This document shows, piece by piece, positions 1 to 10,202 of a stretch of DNA of 64,000 bases. The DNA comes from Symbiodinium natans (Eukaryota; Sar; Dinophyceae; Suessiales; Symbiodiniaceae): assembly GCA_905221605.1 (NCBI GenBank), contig CAJNDS010000001.1, positions 167,525 to 231,524 on the forward strand, written 5' to 3'. The first letter of the stretch is position 1; every line of letters begins with the position of its first letter. Under the pieces are notes generated by a model. That model had not been told where the DNA came from. It saw only the letters and a list, made by a program, of their open reading frames with translations, and ran no database searches. The translations under genes were made by a program, and so were the position numbers.

Positions 1-1707
1 ATCAGCCAGATGAAAAACTATCAAGACGCACTAGATGCCTGTCAGAAGTCCAACCCGGATCAGAACATACAGTGGCATCTGGGACTTAGAGGTAGGATTG
101 TTGCGCTGCAACAGGAGCTTCAGAGCATGCATTTGGACCTGATCGAGGCAGACCAGGAGGTACCGTGCTCTCTGTGCGATCGGAAATTTTCCAGCGCTAA
201 GGGTCTTCAGCAACATACTCTGGTGAAGCATGGAGGACAGCGTGCGAATCAGCTAGGCCCAAAATTTCAGGTCACTGTGCATAGCTGCAAAGGACTTCCG
301 CAATGTGCGGCATGCAACAGGCAGTTGCGCACAATGCATCAACTTCGCAGACATGTGGAGTCAGGCATTTGCCCTCAGCTGCACGAGCTGAAAGAACGAG
401 CCAAATCCTGTACAAGCTCAGAAAGCATAGCTATGATCTATCAGTCTAGCGTGCAGGAACAACTTAAGAAGGATCCTGATCTTCTACTAAAAAAGAGACA
501 TGTCACTCAGCATCTATTAACGAACTGCAGTCTCTGTGGGCAATACATTGTTGGCCACAAAGGAGTGAAACAGCACATTCAGAAAGCTCATCCCGCTTTC
601 TGGGCACAATCCTCGGCATCCATTCTTGCCAACATGCGAACACATAAGCGCCTCCTGCACAAAAAAGAAGAATGTAGGTATTGTCGCATTGTGGTAGATG
701 CTCCAGTACGCCATGCAGAGCAATGTGTGGTTCTGCTTCAGACATACGCCATGAGTGCAGCTTGTGCCAAGCCTATGGAACTGCCAGATCTCTTCAGTGC
801 AGATCCTCCAATTAGCCAGGTGAGAGGAAGGGAGGCTTCCTCCCAGGAGGCTTCCTCCACCAGTAGGATTCGGTCTCACCAGGCACCAGCAAGCTCCCAG
901 CGAGACGCACCAGCAGAGGGGAGACCTTCGTCAGTGCCCGTCACAGCCTGGTCTCTGGCCTATCATAATCCGCATCAACTGTGCTATGCACACACAGTAG
1001 TGCATATCCTTGCCTCGCTTGCATCAGAGGGTATTCTTTCTGATCCATATCTGAGACAAATATTGACGGAAATTGACGCAGTAGGGGGTCGTTCTTCTAG
1101 TGTGGATGTTCGTAGGCTGCGACAGCTACGTCCTCTGCTGACGGGATGGCGATTCAGACCCAGGCAAGAAGATGCATCCCAGTTTCTAGCACATATCATT
1201 CAGAGATCCCATGTGCTTTCAGCAGATGTTTGGGAAGCGAGGGTTCAAATCACAGCACCCGTGGAAAGAATCAGCGTAGAGGATAGAGGGGGTTTGATTC
1301 TTTTCTTGCCTGACCCACCAGATGGCCTCTCCACACTACAGCAAGCCATTTCTCAGTGGGCGCACAGGGGGAGCACCTATGGGCTACTCCCGGGAGTGAA
1401 CCTGGTTTGCATTCAGATCCAAAGGTTTGAGCACTTGGAGAAAACAAATCGGCCTCAAGTTTTAGACACAACTCTGGAGCTTCCAGAGTTTATAGATAAT
1501 GGCACGACAACCGCTGTGGTCAGCTTTCGACTATATGCATTCATCATTCATCTAGGAGATGATTGGAGATCTGGGCATTATAGGACAGGTTTTTTGAGAG
1601 AAGAAGTGGCGTATCTCGCGGATGATGACCGCTCACCACGGCGAACTACGCTCCTCTCGGATCAAATTTGCCAGGGATCGTATTTGGCTTTCTACGTAAG
1701 GGTCTAG
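1..1707 (+). CDS. C2H2 zinc-finger plus USP-type deubiquitinase protein, 5'-partial
   Basis: The frame is open to the left window edge (three codons before the first ATG at 10), so the N-terminus is probably missing. Counting from that ATG there are C2H2-type fingers at residues 53-74, 99-121 and 173-194, and a Cys/His cluster at 222-239. A USP peptidase domain follows from about 310 to the end. The Cys box has C325 (LCYAHT), the second box is RQEDASQFL (385-393), the core strand is IQIQRF, the His box is SGHY (521-524), and DDD at 538-540 precedes the closing strand LAFYVRV. The catalytic Cys and His are present, so deubiquitinase-like activity is possible. No intron is needed over 1.7 kb, unlike most genes here. 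Two GGAGG/CCTCC palindromes lie inside the frame. My inference is that it may be the C-terminal part of a retroelement polyprotein; a host zinc-finger protease is the alternative. Confidence 0.7.
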   Translation: MSQMKNYQDALDACQKSNPDQNIQWHLGLRGRIVALQQELQSMHLDLIEADQEVPCSLCDRKFSSAKGLQQHTLVKHGGQRANQLGPKFQVTVHSCKGLPQCAACNRQLRTMHQLRRHVESGICPQLHELKERAKSCTSSESIAMIYQSSVQEQLKKDPDLLLKKRHVTQHLLTNCSLCGQYIVGHKGVKQHIQKAHPAFWAQSSASILANMRTHKRLLHKKEECRYCRIVVDAPVRHAEQCVVLLQTYAMSAACAKPMELPDLFSADPPISQVRGREASSQEASSTSRIRSHQAPASSQRDAPAEGRPSSVPVTAWSLAYHNPHQLCYAHTVVHILASLASEGILSDPYLRQILTEIDAVGGRSSSVDVRRLRQLRPLLTGWRFRPRQEDASQFLAHIIQRSHVLSADVWEARVQITAPVERISVEDRGGLILFLPDPPDGLSTLQQAISQWAHRGSTYGLLPGVNLVCIQIQRFEHLEKTNRPQVLDTTLELPEFIDNGTTTAVVSFRLYAFIIHLGDDWRSGHYRTGFLREEVAYLADDDRSPRRTTLLSDQICQGSYLAFYVRV

Positions 1708-2489
1708 CTCGCTCTACCTTCGCATGCGGAGGTTTCCTCCGGAGGCTTCCTCCGCAGCAGTGTTCTTTCTTCTTAAAGTAGACCTATCTGCCTGCTGTTG
1801 CCTAAGGCAACTCGGCATGAACGCTGCCCTGCGCGCAATAAAGCCATGATCACCTGAAGCATCTGTAAGAGCCCTGCGCGCACTTCAGAACATGTGAGGT
1901 CTCCTCCAGGTCGGTGGGTTCAGATTAGGGTCACTTTTTCGGATGCAACCTTGCCTTGTCGCAGCGCTGGCCCCGAGAGACGTGCAAGGTGTCCCAGGTC
2001 AGGTGCTTCCCTCTTCGCAAAGTACTCGTGCCTATGCGAGACCTCCTCGTCAAGTTCGGTCAGTTGGGGTCACATTTTCTCGACCAGGAATGCAATTTTG
2101 CCCTGTCGCAGCGCTGGCCCCAGGAGCCGCGCAAGGCGTCCCAGGTCAGGCTTCGCAAACTTAGCTACCCTGCCTCCAACTTGGGCATCCTTCTTGGAAC
2201 GTGCAAGGCCGCCTTGGTGCGCTCTGCCTACGGCCCTCTGCCAGTTGTTTAGCGTTACCTGTGTGAGACGTCACTAGACAGGAACCCTGAGTGTCGGCCT
2301 CACCAGAGGTACGGCTCGCTAAACAGCTGGTGCGTGGGTGCTGGACGCAGTGACTCACAGTAGGGTGTCGGGGTAGCCGCGCTTATTTTTCACTCTTTTG
2401 CAGTGCTGAGTACTTGATATCGGAGGCTGCCTCCGTGCTAACTTCAATTTCTTCATTGATTCATTGCATCAGATTAGGAGGTTTCCTCC
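831..2489. repeat. Six GGAGG-nnn-CCTCC mini-palindromes
   Basis: Copies lie at 831-843, 846-858, 1728-1740, 1741-1753, 2422-2434 and 2477-2489. Each has 5-base arms GGAGG/CCTCC around a 3-base loop (CTT, CTT, TTT, CTT, CTG, TTT). Two are inside the zinc-finger/USP reading frame and four are downstream of its stop, twice as close pairs. Function is unknown. Confidence 0.8.
1910..2160. repeat. Two-copy tandem repeat, about 147 bp unit
   Basis: The block containing GTCGCAGCGCTGGCCCC and GTCCCAGGTCAGG near 1944-2003 recurs near 2091-2151 at an offset of about 147 bp, with scattered substitutions. The flanking GGGTCAC-TTTTC segment is duplicated too. Confidence 0.75.
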
Positions 2490-2602
2490 TGAATATCCTT
2501 AAGTACTCTGCCAAAGCAGATTCAGTATAGCAGGTAGTGAGACCTGGCAATCTGGAGGAGGCGATCCTCTCGAAGTCCAAAAGGCCGGACTGTGAAATAA
2601 AA

Positions 2603-2641
2603 AAGGCGGGTGAGACCTTCTATATCACACTTGCCCGCCTT
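2603..2641. repeat. Isolated hairpin, AAGGCGGG / CCCGCCTT arms
   Basis: Perfect 8-base arms at 2603-2610 and 2634-2641 enclose a 23-base loop. No gene abuts it, so I do not call a terminator. Confidence 0.5.
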
Positions 2642-4120
2642 AATCACACCAAACTCAGCTAGCGCACAGCTATAGCCTGCAACACAACATCGGGGCCAGC
2701 CGGCACTGCAGCAGTCGCGGGTGCAGGTGAGCCAGTAGGAGGCGGTCGTAGGGTGTCCAGCCAGCACAGCGCTATCGCAGCCCTGAGGGGCGGATGCATT
2801 CCACATACTCGAACATAGCTGTGCACAACAATCCTTTCAGCAGCCCTGAGGGGCGTGAAGTACGAACTAGCAAAGACTGCTGGAGCTCCCAAGGCGGATA
2901 CAGAGTAGCCGACGTGCCGAGGATCCAAAGTGATCAGAGGTCCACATGCTGATTCTGGCAGTGAGTGCAATGCAAAAATGTTGTTGTTGTCGTTGTCGTC
3001 TTTGTCTTGCAAGCACTACCAGCTCAAGCCGCCCGCGCATGGTAGCTGTCGAACCGGCCAAGGCCCCGAATTTCATCTCTTTAACAGCTTCCGGGGCCCA
3101 CCTAACATCTCAAGGCTTTCTATCTCTTGCCAGCTGATGGTCACTTTGAGGCTTTAGCCTCTTGCAATTGAGATTCAGCCGCAGACAGCATATCCACGAG
3201 CTGGCCCGGTCCCAATTCCGGGGGGGAGACATTAGATCGTCCTAGACTGCATCTTTCACTCCTAAGTGTGAGGGTTCTCGTCTTTCCGCAGGACGAGGGG
3301 AGTCTGATCGTGCTCCGGCACTTCAGTCGAAACAAGCGGATGGCAGAGGGGATAATTTTGAGGCTTTTACAATGGATGACGGGTTTTTCAATGCGCTGGT
3401 TCACAAAGCAGAGCAATGGTGTTCTTAGTTCATGCAGGTCTTGCCGCGGCTTGACAACAATCAACAGTGTTTTTATTTCAGTGGCATGTCTACAGATGCT
3501 GTCCGACGAAGCGGTCCTACTAGCGGGAGCCTCGAGCCCCAGCCAAGTTGACGGAGACAAGCCTGAGTCCCTGCTGCGCTAGCGGCAGATCTCTATACGG
3601 CCCTTCATCATTGCCTCTGGTACTCGGAAGCTGAAGTCGGACGGCGCTGGCCAATTATTTGCAAATCTGGTATTGTTCACAGTTCAGGCGAGAAAGTCTT
3701 TTGATGTTTCATCACCAGCTTTGAGGATGCCGCGCAGCAGTTTCTAGTTTGAGGGGAAGCCATTTACCCAGCGTTTCTCAATGTATTCTACTCCAAGCCT
3801 TCAGTACTGAGCTAGGCGGGCTGGCGCGGCCAGCGCTTGGCGCGGCTGCAGACCTAGGGGAGAAGGTCGTGACGGCCGGCTTGCTCCAGGAGAAGCTCTT
3901 GAGTGGTTACGCAGTCCAAAAGAACTCCGCTGGGACAGTCAGTGCAAGGGTATTAGCCCCGAAAGCTATGCTCGCACGCTTTTACACAACGCTCTCCTCG
4001 GCTTGTTTCTTCGCTGCGCTTGTGCTCTCAACGTCACACCAACCCACCTTGAACCCAACACCCTACACACTTTCACTTGCACATCTTCCAATCCATGCTG
4101 GTGAGAAGGCCAACATTTCA

Positions 4121-4293
4121 GCCTAGTAGTCCCGTTCGTCGGGTCAGGCTCATGCAGTGCCTAGTAGTCCCGCTCGTCGGGTAAGGCAGCAAGATGTAAC
4201 TTTCATTTCTTTGCTTGGTCAAGACAGCCTAGTAGTCCCGTCCGTCGGGTGAGGCAGTGCTGTGGCCTAGTAGTCCCGTTCGTCGGGTAAGGC
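4121..4293. repeat. Four copies of a 29-nt two-stem hairpin repeat
   Basis: Copies lie at 4121-4149, 4159-4187, 4227-4255 and 4265-4293. Each reads GCCTAGTAGTCCCG, a variable dinucleotide, CGTCGGGT, one variable base, AGGC. Inner arms CCCG/CGGG and outer arms GCCT/AGGC can pair. Substitutions are confined to the hairpin loop (TT, CT, TC, TT) and one bulge base (C, A, G, A), while all stem bases are invariant. Spacers are unrelated in sequence. Confidence 0.8.
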
Positions 4294-5075
4294 ACTGAAG
4301 AATGATGCTAGCTGGTTGCCAGTTGTTATTTCAGTTTCTTTTAGCTCACACTGCAGTGGCAGCGGCCTGAGCGAGAATATCTCTGAAAAAGGCGTTCTCC
4401 ACGAGAAGCCTAAGTTTCCAGCTCAGTGCTTTCACGCCACCCTTCGCTAGCAGAAGCGGCCTGAGCCATAATTTTCCTCTAGTGAGGTCGCCTCCTGGCA
4501 AGCAATCCACCCTAGTGAGTTCTCTCCTGAAGGATTGCAATGTCCCTGTGCGAACTTTAGCCTATGCAACTACTTAGCAGGGTTTCACAGCTCAGACTTT
4601 TCCGCTTCATTTCGCCCGTTGTAGGCTGTGGTTGAGTAGCTGCCTTGTAGCCTTGTTTGTTAGGCCTTGAGTCTGGATGGCTCAGCTGAACCAGTAGTAA
4701 TCCCCAAATGGGGCGGAACCTGGCAGCTTTGGACTGATGGCCAAACACTTAGTTGTCAGTAGTTTCTTGAAGCAGCCGCTTCAGCCATAAGCACCACTCT
4801 GGAGCTACTGCTTTTCCTTACATGCACGCTTCGTCGCTCATATCTGCTGCGTCAGCAGAGCCTGAGCGCGGGAGAATTTTGTCTAGTAGCAGCAGCCCAT
4901 AGTCTTAAGCGCTAGCTCTTCTTCTCAACTGACCGAGCTTTTTAGTCGGGGATAACCCCTCCGGAACTGTGAATAATACTTTGATTGATTGCTCTGCTTT
5001 TTGAACAACTGCACTGCTCTACTCATGGGTTTTGGGTTTCAGGTCGTGTTTCCTTGTCGGTTCGTAAAGTGCAAG

Positions 5076-5292
5076 GTGCAGTTTCTGCCTGCTGTACACG
5101 GACTTGGTCGAAAAATCGTGTGAGGTCCCCTCCTGGTTAAAGTCCACCGTGTTGCAGCTAGTTTGTGCAGAGTGCAGTTTTGCCTGCTGTGCACGGGCCG
5201 GGTCACCATTGTACAGTTGATGAAAATTGACATCGTGCTTGTGAAACCGCGTGAGGTCTCCTCCTAGTCCACTGACCTCCGTGTTGCAGCTA
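5076..5292. repeat. Two-copy tandem repeat, unit about 96-120 bp
   Basis: The segment GTGCAGTTT-TGCCTGCTGT-CACGG near 5076 recurs near 5172. Each copy is followed by a GTGAGGTC-CCTCC palindrome and by CCGTGTTGCAGCTAGT. Confidence 0.7.
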
Positions 5293-5756
5293 GTCTAGCC
5301 CAGCTTTTGGCGACAGCTGCCGGGCAAGACAGTCAACAAAAGCGCTTTTCTTGTCCTGCTATTTGCATTCGTTTGCTAGAGGCTTTACCCTACACACAGC
5401 GCTCAAGTTGACTTAGAATTAGCCGTCATTTCAAGTCATTCTACCCCTCGATGCCCGCCAAGGTGTGGGACATGACCCGCACATGCGTCCGAAATGAAAA
5501 TGAAATGAAATGTTGTTGTCTTGCATTTCGTCCTTTAACAACATGGTCTTCTTGCCGTGTTTTGGAACGTGGAACATTCCGTCTCAACACTGGTTTGGGT
5601 CTCGTTTTCACCTCCTGTGTTGGCCTTCAGTTGGATCCACATTCTCGGGTGACTGTTTCATCTCGCTTGCAGCTGTTCCTTCTCACGTTTAGATGGCGTT
5701 CTCGGCATGTCTCCGCTGGTGCCGTTTTTGTTTTCCATGAGGAAGACTTGAGTTCT

Positions 5757-5880
5757 AAGCATAAACCCTAAACCCCAAAGCCCTACACCCGGCCCTAGGC
5801 CCTAAACCCTGAGGCCCCAACCACCTGTTTAGTCCAAAGACCTAAGCCCCAACCCCTAGAGCCCTGAGCATTAAACCCAA
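5757..5880. repeat. Degenerate interstitial telomere-like repeats (CCCTAAA type)
   Basis: The stretch contains AAACCCTAAACCCC, CCCTAGGCCCTAAACCCT, CTAAGCCCC and ATTAAACCC interspersed with drifted versions. The period is near 7 and the base composition fits a decayed Arabidopsis-type telomere array. An old internal telomeric insertion or simple low-complexity drift would both fit. Confidence 0.55.
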
Positions 5881-6970
5881 AAAGAGAGTTTGGTTGTTTA
5901 GCCACTCCTTATTGAGCAAGGCCGCGCGTCAGGGCCAATATAATCGCAAGTGAGAGCACTTCCGAGTCGCAGGTGAGCCAAAAGCAGTGAGCCAAGATAG
6001 TCACAAACGAGCTAAAACGACACAGGCAAGTGATCGGAAGAACGATGAGAGCTTCGAGTGTGAGGATGGGAACGACGACACGCTGCAAACACGTGATTGT
6101 GTTGTATGTTGAATCGAAGCGAATGTATGCGAAGGTAGCATGTCGCTGATATGTGCCGCGATTTCCTGATGGCCTCGCCTCATGCTTGAAAACCAAGTTT
6201 CTACATCTTCGCAACGCTTTCGTCGAAAGAACGGCGAAGCACGCGCAGAATCACGAAAACCAGCTCTGTGGAGCTTGCTGGAGTTGTCGTTGACCATACG
6301 ACCTCTTAAGTAAGGCATTAGGGGCAAAGCACATCCGGGTATCAGGTCCTAAGCCACGAGTTAAGGCAGGGGGTGGAGGACCCAAAGTAAACGGGGGTGG
6401 CAGAAAACCCCCCCCCTTCTAGATGCGTCATCGGATAAGGTGGTAAAGTACCCCCGGGGGGGGGGGCCTACTTGAGGTCCAAGGTTTTTCAGGCTGCAGG
6501 CGCGATGCAAGATTTAGCGCTGCTTCTTTCAGTCTGGCCTGTGGGTCGTCTGCTGTGCGATTTGTCACCGCATTCGGTGAGTTTGTGCAGCTCACATGAG
6601 TTCGCGTGAAAGATCCGCGCGAAATGGACAGGGTTTTGGGTGTCAGGGTCAGCATACCGACTCCCCAAGCCCGGATGCAAAAAAAGGGTCAGCATACTTA
6701 CCCGGCAGACTTCAGAGGCCTAGATGGAAGAAGGGTTGAGGATGTCGGGTTTTATGTTTGGACCCTGAACCCAAAACCCGACACGCTAAACCTTCATGGT
6801 GTACGGTTCAGGGTTCCTTGTTCGACGGAGCTCCTGCTTGCTAGCACTTTCGCCCCGAGCTTTCGTGGCCCCATCTCAAGTAACGTCAACCACCCTGAGC
6901 CACACCTTAAAAGACAGACCCTGCTCCCATGACCGAACTGTGAACATCTGTGAACAGTGTGGCATGTCCA

Positions 6971-8074
6971 GGAAAACGAGCTTGTTCCCGAAGAGGAAGT
7001 CACCGCAATCCCAGGACCGTCGGTAAAAGTCGTTAAATGTGCATTCTTGTGTTCGCATCCTTCGCTGTTCTGCGGCTTGTTGGAGGCTGGGCTCCCACAG
7101 TGTCACTGGAGGTGCAGGAGACACTGGAGCCGTGTTTATTGAACGTCTGAGCTTTCTCTTGTCAGCACGAAGGACTTCCGCACCGGAGAAGAGGAGGAGG
7201 AAGAAATCTACTCGCAGCGCTCGAAGCTGTGCGCATGCATTGTTCGATATTGTTCGATGATGCCGCATTATCTCGACTGAAAGATCTCGGTGAATTGCCA
7301 GGTTCCGCTTCAAAGATGGTGAGTGGAAAGAGAGAGGACTTGGTGACTCCAAGTTGCTGAGACACAAGGACGCTTGGCTTGTTTGTGGAATTGCGCCCAT
7401 CTGTTCCGGTGCATGATCTCTATCCAGCTTCAGGTTTCAGGCAAAGTTCGCTACATGATGCGGCAAGAGAAAACAGGAAAGATCGCGCGGGACCTGTTCT
7501 ACAGGCGCTTTCGGCGAACATCTTGTGATAAATTGTCTGTGCACAAGGTAGCAAACCACTTTGTGTTCGAGCATGATGTGTACTGCAAACTGCAGAACCA
7601 GAATCAGAGATGCGGCCTCAGAGTTTGGGTTTGTGATTTTGTCTGCGATGTAAGTTGTGCAGACTGGTTTGGAGAGTTTCCGAAACCTTCGTTGCATTTG
7701 TTTTTTGTCATGAAAGGTGACAAGACGCTTCTGTGGACTGCATTGGACTATGCCGAGGACATGTGCACATATGTGTGATTGTGCGTGCGTGGTCGCCATG
7801 TGTCGCCATCGTCTGGTCTCACGCAGGATGAGCAACAAGCGGAGAAGTTCGCGTTGAAGTTCAAAGATAAAGACCTGGCGGAGAAGCCAGACACCCAGAC
7901 AACACCCATCACACCCATCACCCAGCCCTAACTTGGCTTTGGACTCAGATGCCGCCAAGCCGTCTTGAGCACTTCACTTGCCTGCATCGCGGTATTTGGG
8001 TAAACAGGGGTTGCAGCTCTGTATACTGCTGGATTGCTGAGGTTCCGAAGCGCCTTTGACGGCGCAAAAGTTCC
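6971..8074 (+). CDS. Exons of Ran-binding domain A (RanBP1-type)
   Basis: Translated pieces, in order and on one strand, rebuild a RanBP1-type domain, the fold that binds Ran-GTP. They are ENELVPEEEVTAIPG (about 6971), GWAPTVSLE-like (about 7086), FRTGEEEEEEIYSQRSKL (about 7178), FRFKDGEWKERGLGDSKLLRHK (about 7300), GKVRYMMRQEKTGKIA (about 7441), VANHFVFEHDVYCKL (about 7550), LLWTALDYAED (about 7730), DEQQAEKFALKFKDKDLAEK (about 7828) and FRSAFDGAK (about 8042). The family hallmarks WKERG, MRxEKT and the ANH segment are present. Each piece is preceded by AG. Exon edges are approximate, and the pieces between them have stops or frameshifts as introns would. It probably belongs with domain B and the FG exons downstream in one nuclear-pore-type protein (inference). 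Confidence 0.7.
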
Positions 8075-8339
8075 ACATGTCCCCGGCAACGGTCAGGCCT
8101 GTCTGCAGCAACTCAAAGCCTCCAGCAGCGCCTCATGGTCCCAAGTTGCTCTAATTATTCGAGAGGAATTTGGGCGCATTTTTCGAGAAGCTAGGTAACC
8201 TTACGACAGAATGTCGTTGCCGAGTCAAACCGCTGGAGGCATTTGTATTTGAAGGATGACGTACGAAGCCAGAATCCTTGCACCAAAAACGTGCCCAAGT
8301 CCATCCTGCACGAGTTGTGGCCATTGTTGCTTGAGTTAG

Positions 8340-9726
8340 TGCTCGTTTTGCACCACCCTTTTACATGTAGAACCGAATGAGAAGGCATGATTTTTGTACA
8401 GTGCTCCAAGGGAGGGGGTTCTGATACGTACGATCTGCTGGGCCCGCAGTTCCCTACTACTGAAAGTATGACAGGCACAGAACTTCAACATGAAATCCCG
8501 GTTGTACTTGTGTAGTCCTCTCTGATTATCCTTCAGGTCTGGAAATGTCTGGAAACTGGATTGGGAGTTGCCAGCCTCACACGCTCGGTACAGCCGCAAG
8601 GCGGTCAGGTGTTCTTTTCTCACTTCACGTGAAGTTCTGACACTTTGGACGGCGAGTCCATGACAGCAGCACCCAGGAAGAGGAAATCCCAGGCGGTGAT
8701 GAAGTAGAAACTTCACCTCCAGGACGACCATCCTTAACTCCAGGTGGAGCAGGACCAGTCTCGGGACTTTGGAGGACCCCTTTCCCCGTGTGAAAGCCTT
8801 CCTTTTGCCTGTTTCGGCAACTGATCTCTCTCGATCTCGAGGTTCCTTCCCTTGTGGGTAGCTTCCTCTTTGTTTGCCCTGCTCGGATCCGGACTGTCCA
8901 CAGGATTCCTTCAATCTTTTCCACACTTCTTGGCCTTCTGAAGTTCTTTGCGTCGGGAATACGCCTTCAGCAGTGCCTCCGCCTTCCGGACAGGCTTCCT
9001 GTCAAATCTCCGGTCCCTGCTGGATGCTGAAGGTGTTCCGGAAGGGCCAACAGTGCAGATTTTTCCGATGGAAACCCACTGTCCGGAACGTGCTTCCACT
9101 TTTCGCCACCGAGTTGTGCATGACATGGTGGCGGGGGTGCAAGTGGATGAAGTGCTTCATGAGCGTTTCCTGCAGCATGCCTTGGCCGTTCCGATGCGTC
9201 AAATAAAGAGGTCGCTCACTGCCGTCCGGATCCTTGCTTGGGCCGCCGAAATCGACGGCAAGGGTGCTTTGCAAGAAGTTCGCACTCGGAAAGTGCAAGA
9301 ACAAGTCCTGCAAATCTCGGCATCGTTGTTTCCAGTTTCGCGGTCCAACTTCATGCTCTATGCCTGATTCGATCTGGATGAATCGGCGCTGAGCTTCAAG
9401 ATGTTGCCACTGTGTCGCCAAACCGGTTATAATCATGTGATGTGCCTGCATTTGGCCGACATTGGGCTCGTACCCGGGCTCTGCACCCAGTCGTGCTTCA
9501 GACCTTTCACTCCTGGGCCTTCCGGAGAACTGTGTTGTCATGTCTGTTGTTCTGTCGTAGCTTCTGGATGTCTCACGATTTCACTTCGCTCCGGATCATC
9601 TGGATTTCTGGCGGCAGCTTGTTTCGGTGCGGAGTGTGGATCAGGATTGTCACCAGCCGAGGTTTGGCTGCTCTGCCCGGTTCGGTTCTGGCATGCTATC
9701 TTTACTGAAGCTGAGTCCACAGACAC
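8340..9726 (-). pseudogene. Decayed minus-strand coding sequence between Ran-binding domains A and B
   Basis: Coding-like protein runs down the minus strand in successive frames. The pieces include RRFIQIESGIEHEVGPRNW, RDLQDLFLHFPSANF, RPLYLTHRNGQGMLQET and MKHFIHLHPRHHVMHNSVA (9541 to about 9100). After an apparent frameshift comes RKPVRKAEALLKAYSRRKEL (about 8990), then another shift into a Lys/Arg/Gly-rich tail near 8900-8640. The reading is continuous in sense but not in frame, as expected of a pseudogene or dead mobile-element gene. It lies inside what would be an intron of the Ran-binding gene, on the opposite strand. I do not recognise the family. Confidence 0.4.
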
Positions 9727-9867
9727 CTCTGCTAAAACAGGGCACTCCAGTTTGGCAGAAGGGCCGCTGCCACGTTGAGATACTGACCGCCCTAGTGCGT
9801 GCTAGAACTTTGAGCATCGGGCCGCATGACTGGGCTATCGTGTATATAATGGCAGAATCTGCAGTTT

Positions 9868-10010
9868 CGGGGGGGGGGGGGGGGGGAGAAGGGAGAGGGC
9901 AGAACAATCAGAAAATGGGGAAAAGGGGAGGAGGAGGGGAGAAGGGGAACATGGGCAAGTGGGGAAAAGGGAGGAAAAGGGGAGCAGGGGAAGGTGGGGA
10001 AATGGGCATC
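9868..10010 (+). repeat. G-rich purine tract with a long G-run
   Basis: A near-uninterrupted run of about 18 G is followed by repeated GGGGA, GGAGG and GGGG blocks with almost no pyrimidines. It has the spacing expected for G-quadruplex formation. It lies between the decayed minus-strand sequence and domain B. Confidence 0.7.
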
Positions 10011-10202
10011 ATTGTTTTCACATGTTCAAAAAGTCCCATGACGCCTAGCAGAGCCAGCAGCTGCCTCAGTTACAGGCTGACGGAGGACCTTCAAGTGAGC
10101 CACGTGAGAGTGGTACGCTTCCAGCAGAACCTGCAAATGCGGCTGGCGAGGCTGGTCTTAGCTCTCGGCATGTTGCCCCCGATTTTCCTGAAATCGTCCG
10201 AC

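Larger units (their letters stand above)
1896..5263. repeat. Second palindrome family GAGGTCnCCTC
   Basis: Copies lie at 1896-1906, 4484-4494, 5122-5132 and 5253-5263. All share GTGAGGTC then T, G or C, then CCTCC, so they again have GAGG/CCTC arms and a 3-base loop. Together with the GGAGG family they mark the whole 0.8-5.3 kb stretch. Confidence 0.65.
1708..6965. other. Gene-poor stretch after the zinc-finger/USP ORF
   Basis: I see no convincing gene. Open frames up to about 140 codons occur (for example 3141-3560 on the minus strand and 3268-3582 on the plus strand) but match no family I know. The stretch holds the palindromes, the paired tandem repeats at 1.9 and 5.1 kb, a four-copy hairpin repeat at 4.1 kb, degenerate telomere-like sequence at 5.8 kb, and C- and G-runs near 6.41-6.47 kb. 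Confidence 0.6.

Noticed and set aside
3268-3582. ATG-less frame of 104 codons as a gene
   Set aside because: No recognisable motif, the opposite strand is equally open, and there is no supporting context.
4121-4293. Interpretation of the 29-nt hairpin repeats as a CRISPR
   Set aside because: Only four copies with spacers of very unequal length (about 9 to 39 bases), no associated genes, and a eukaryotic context.
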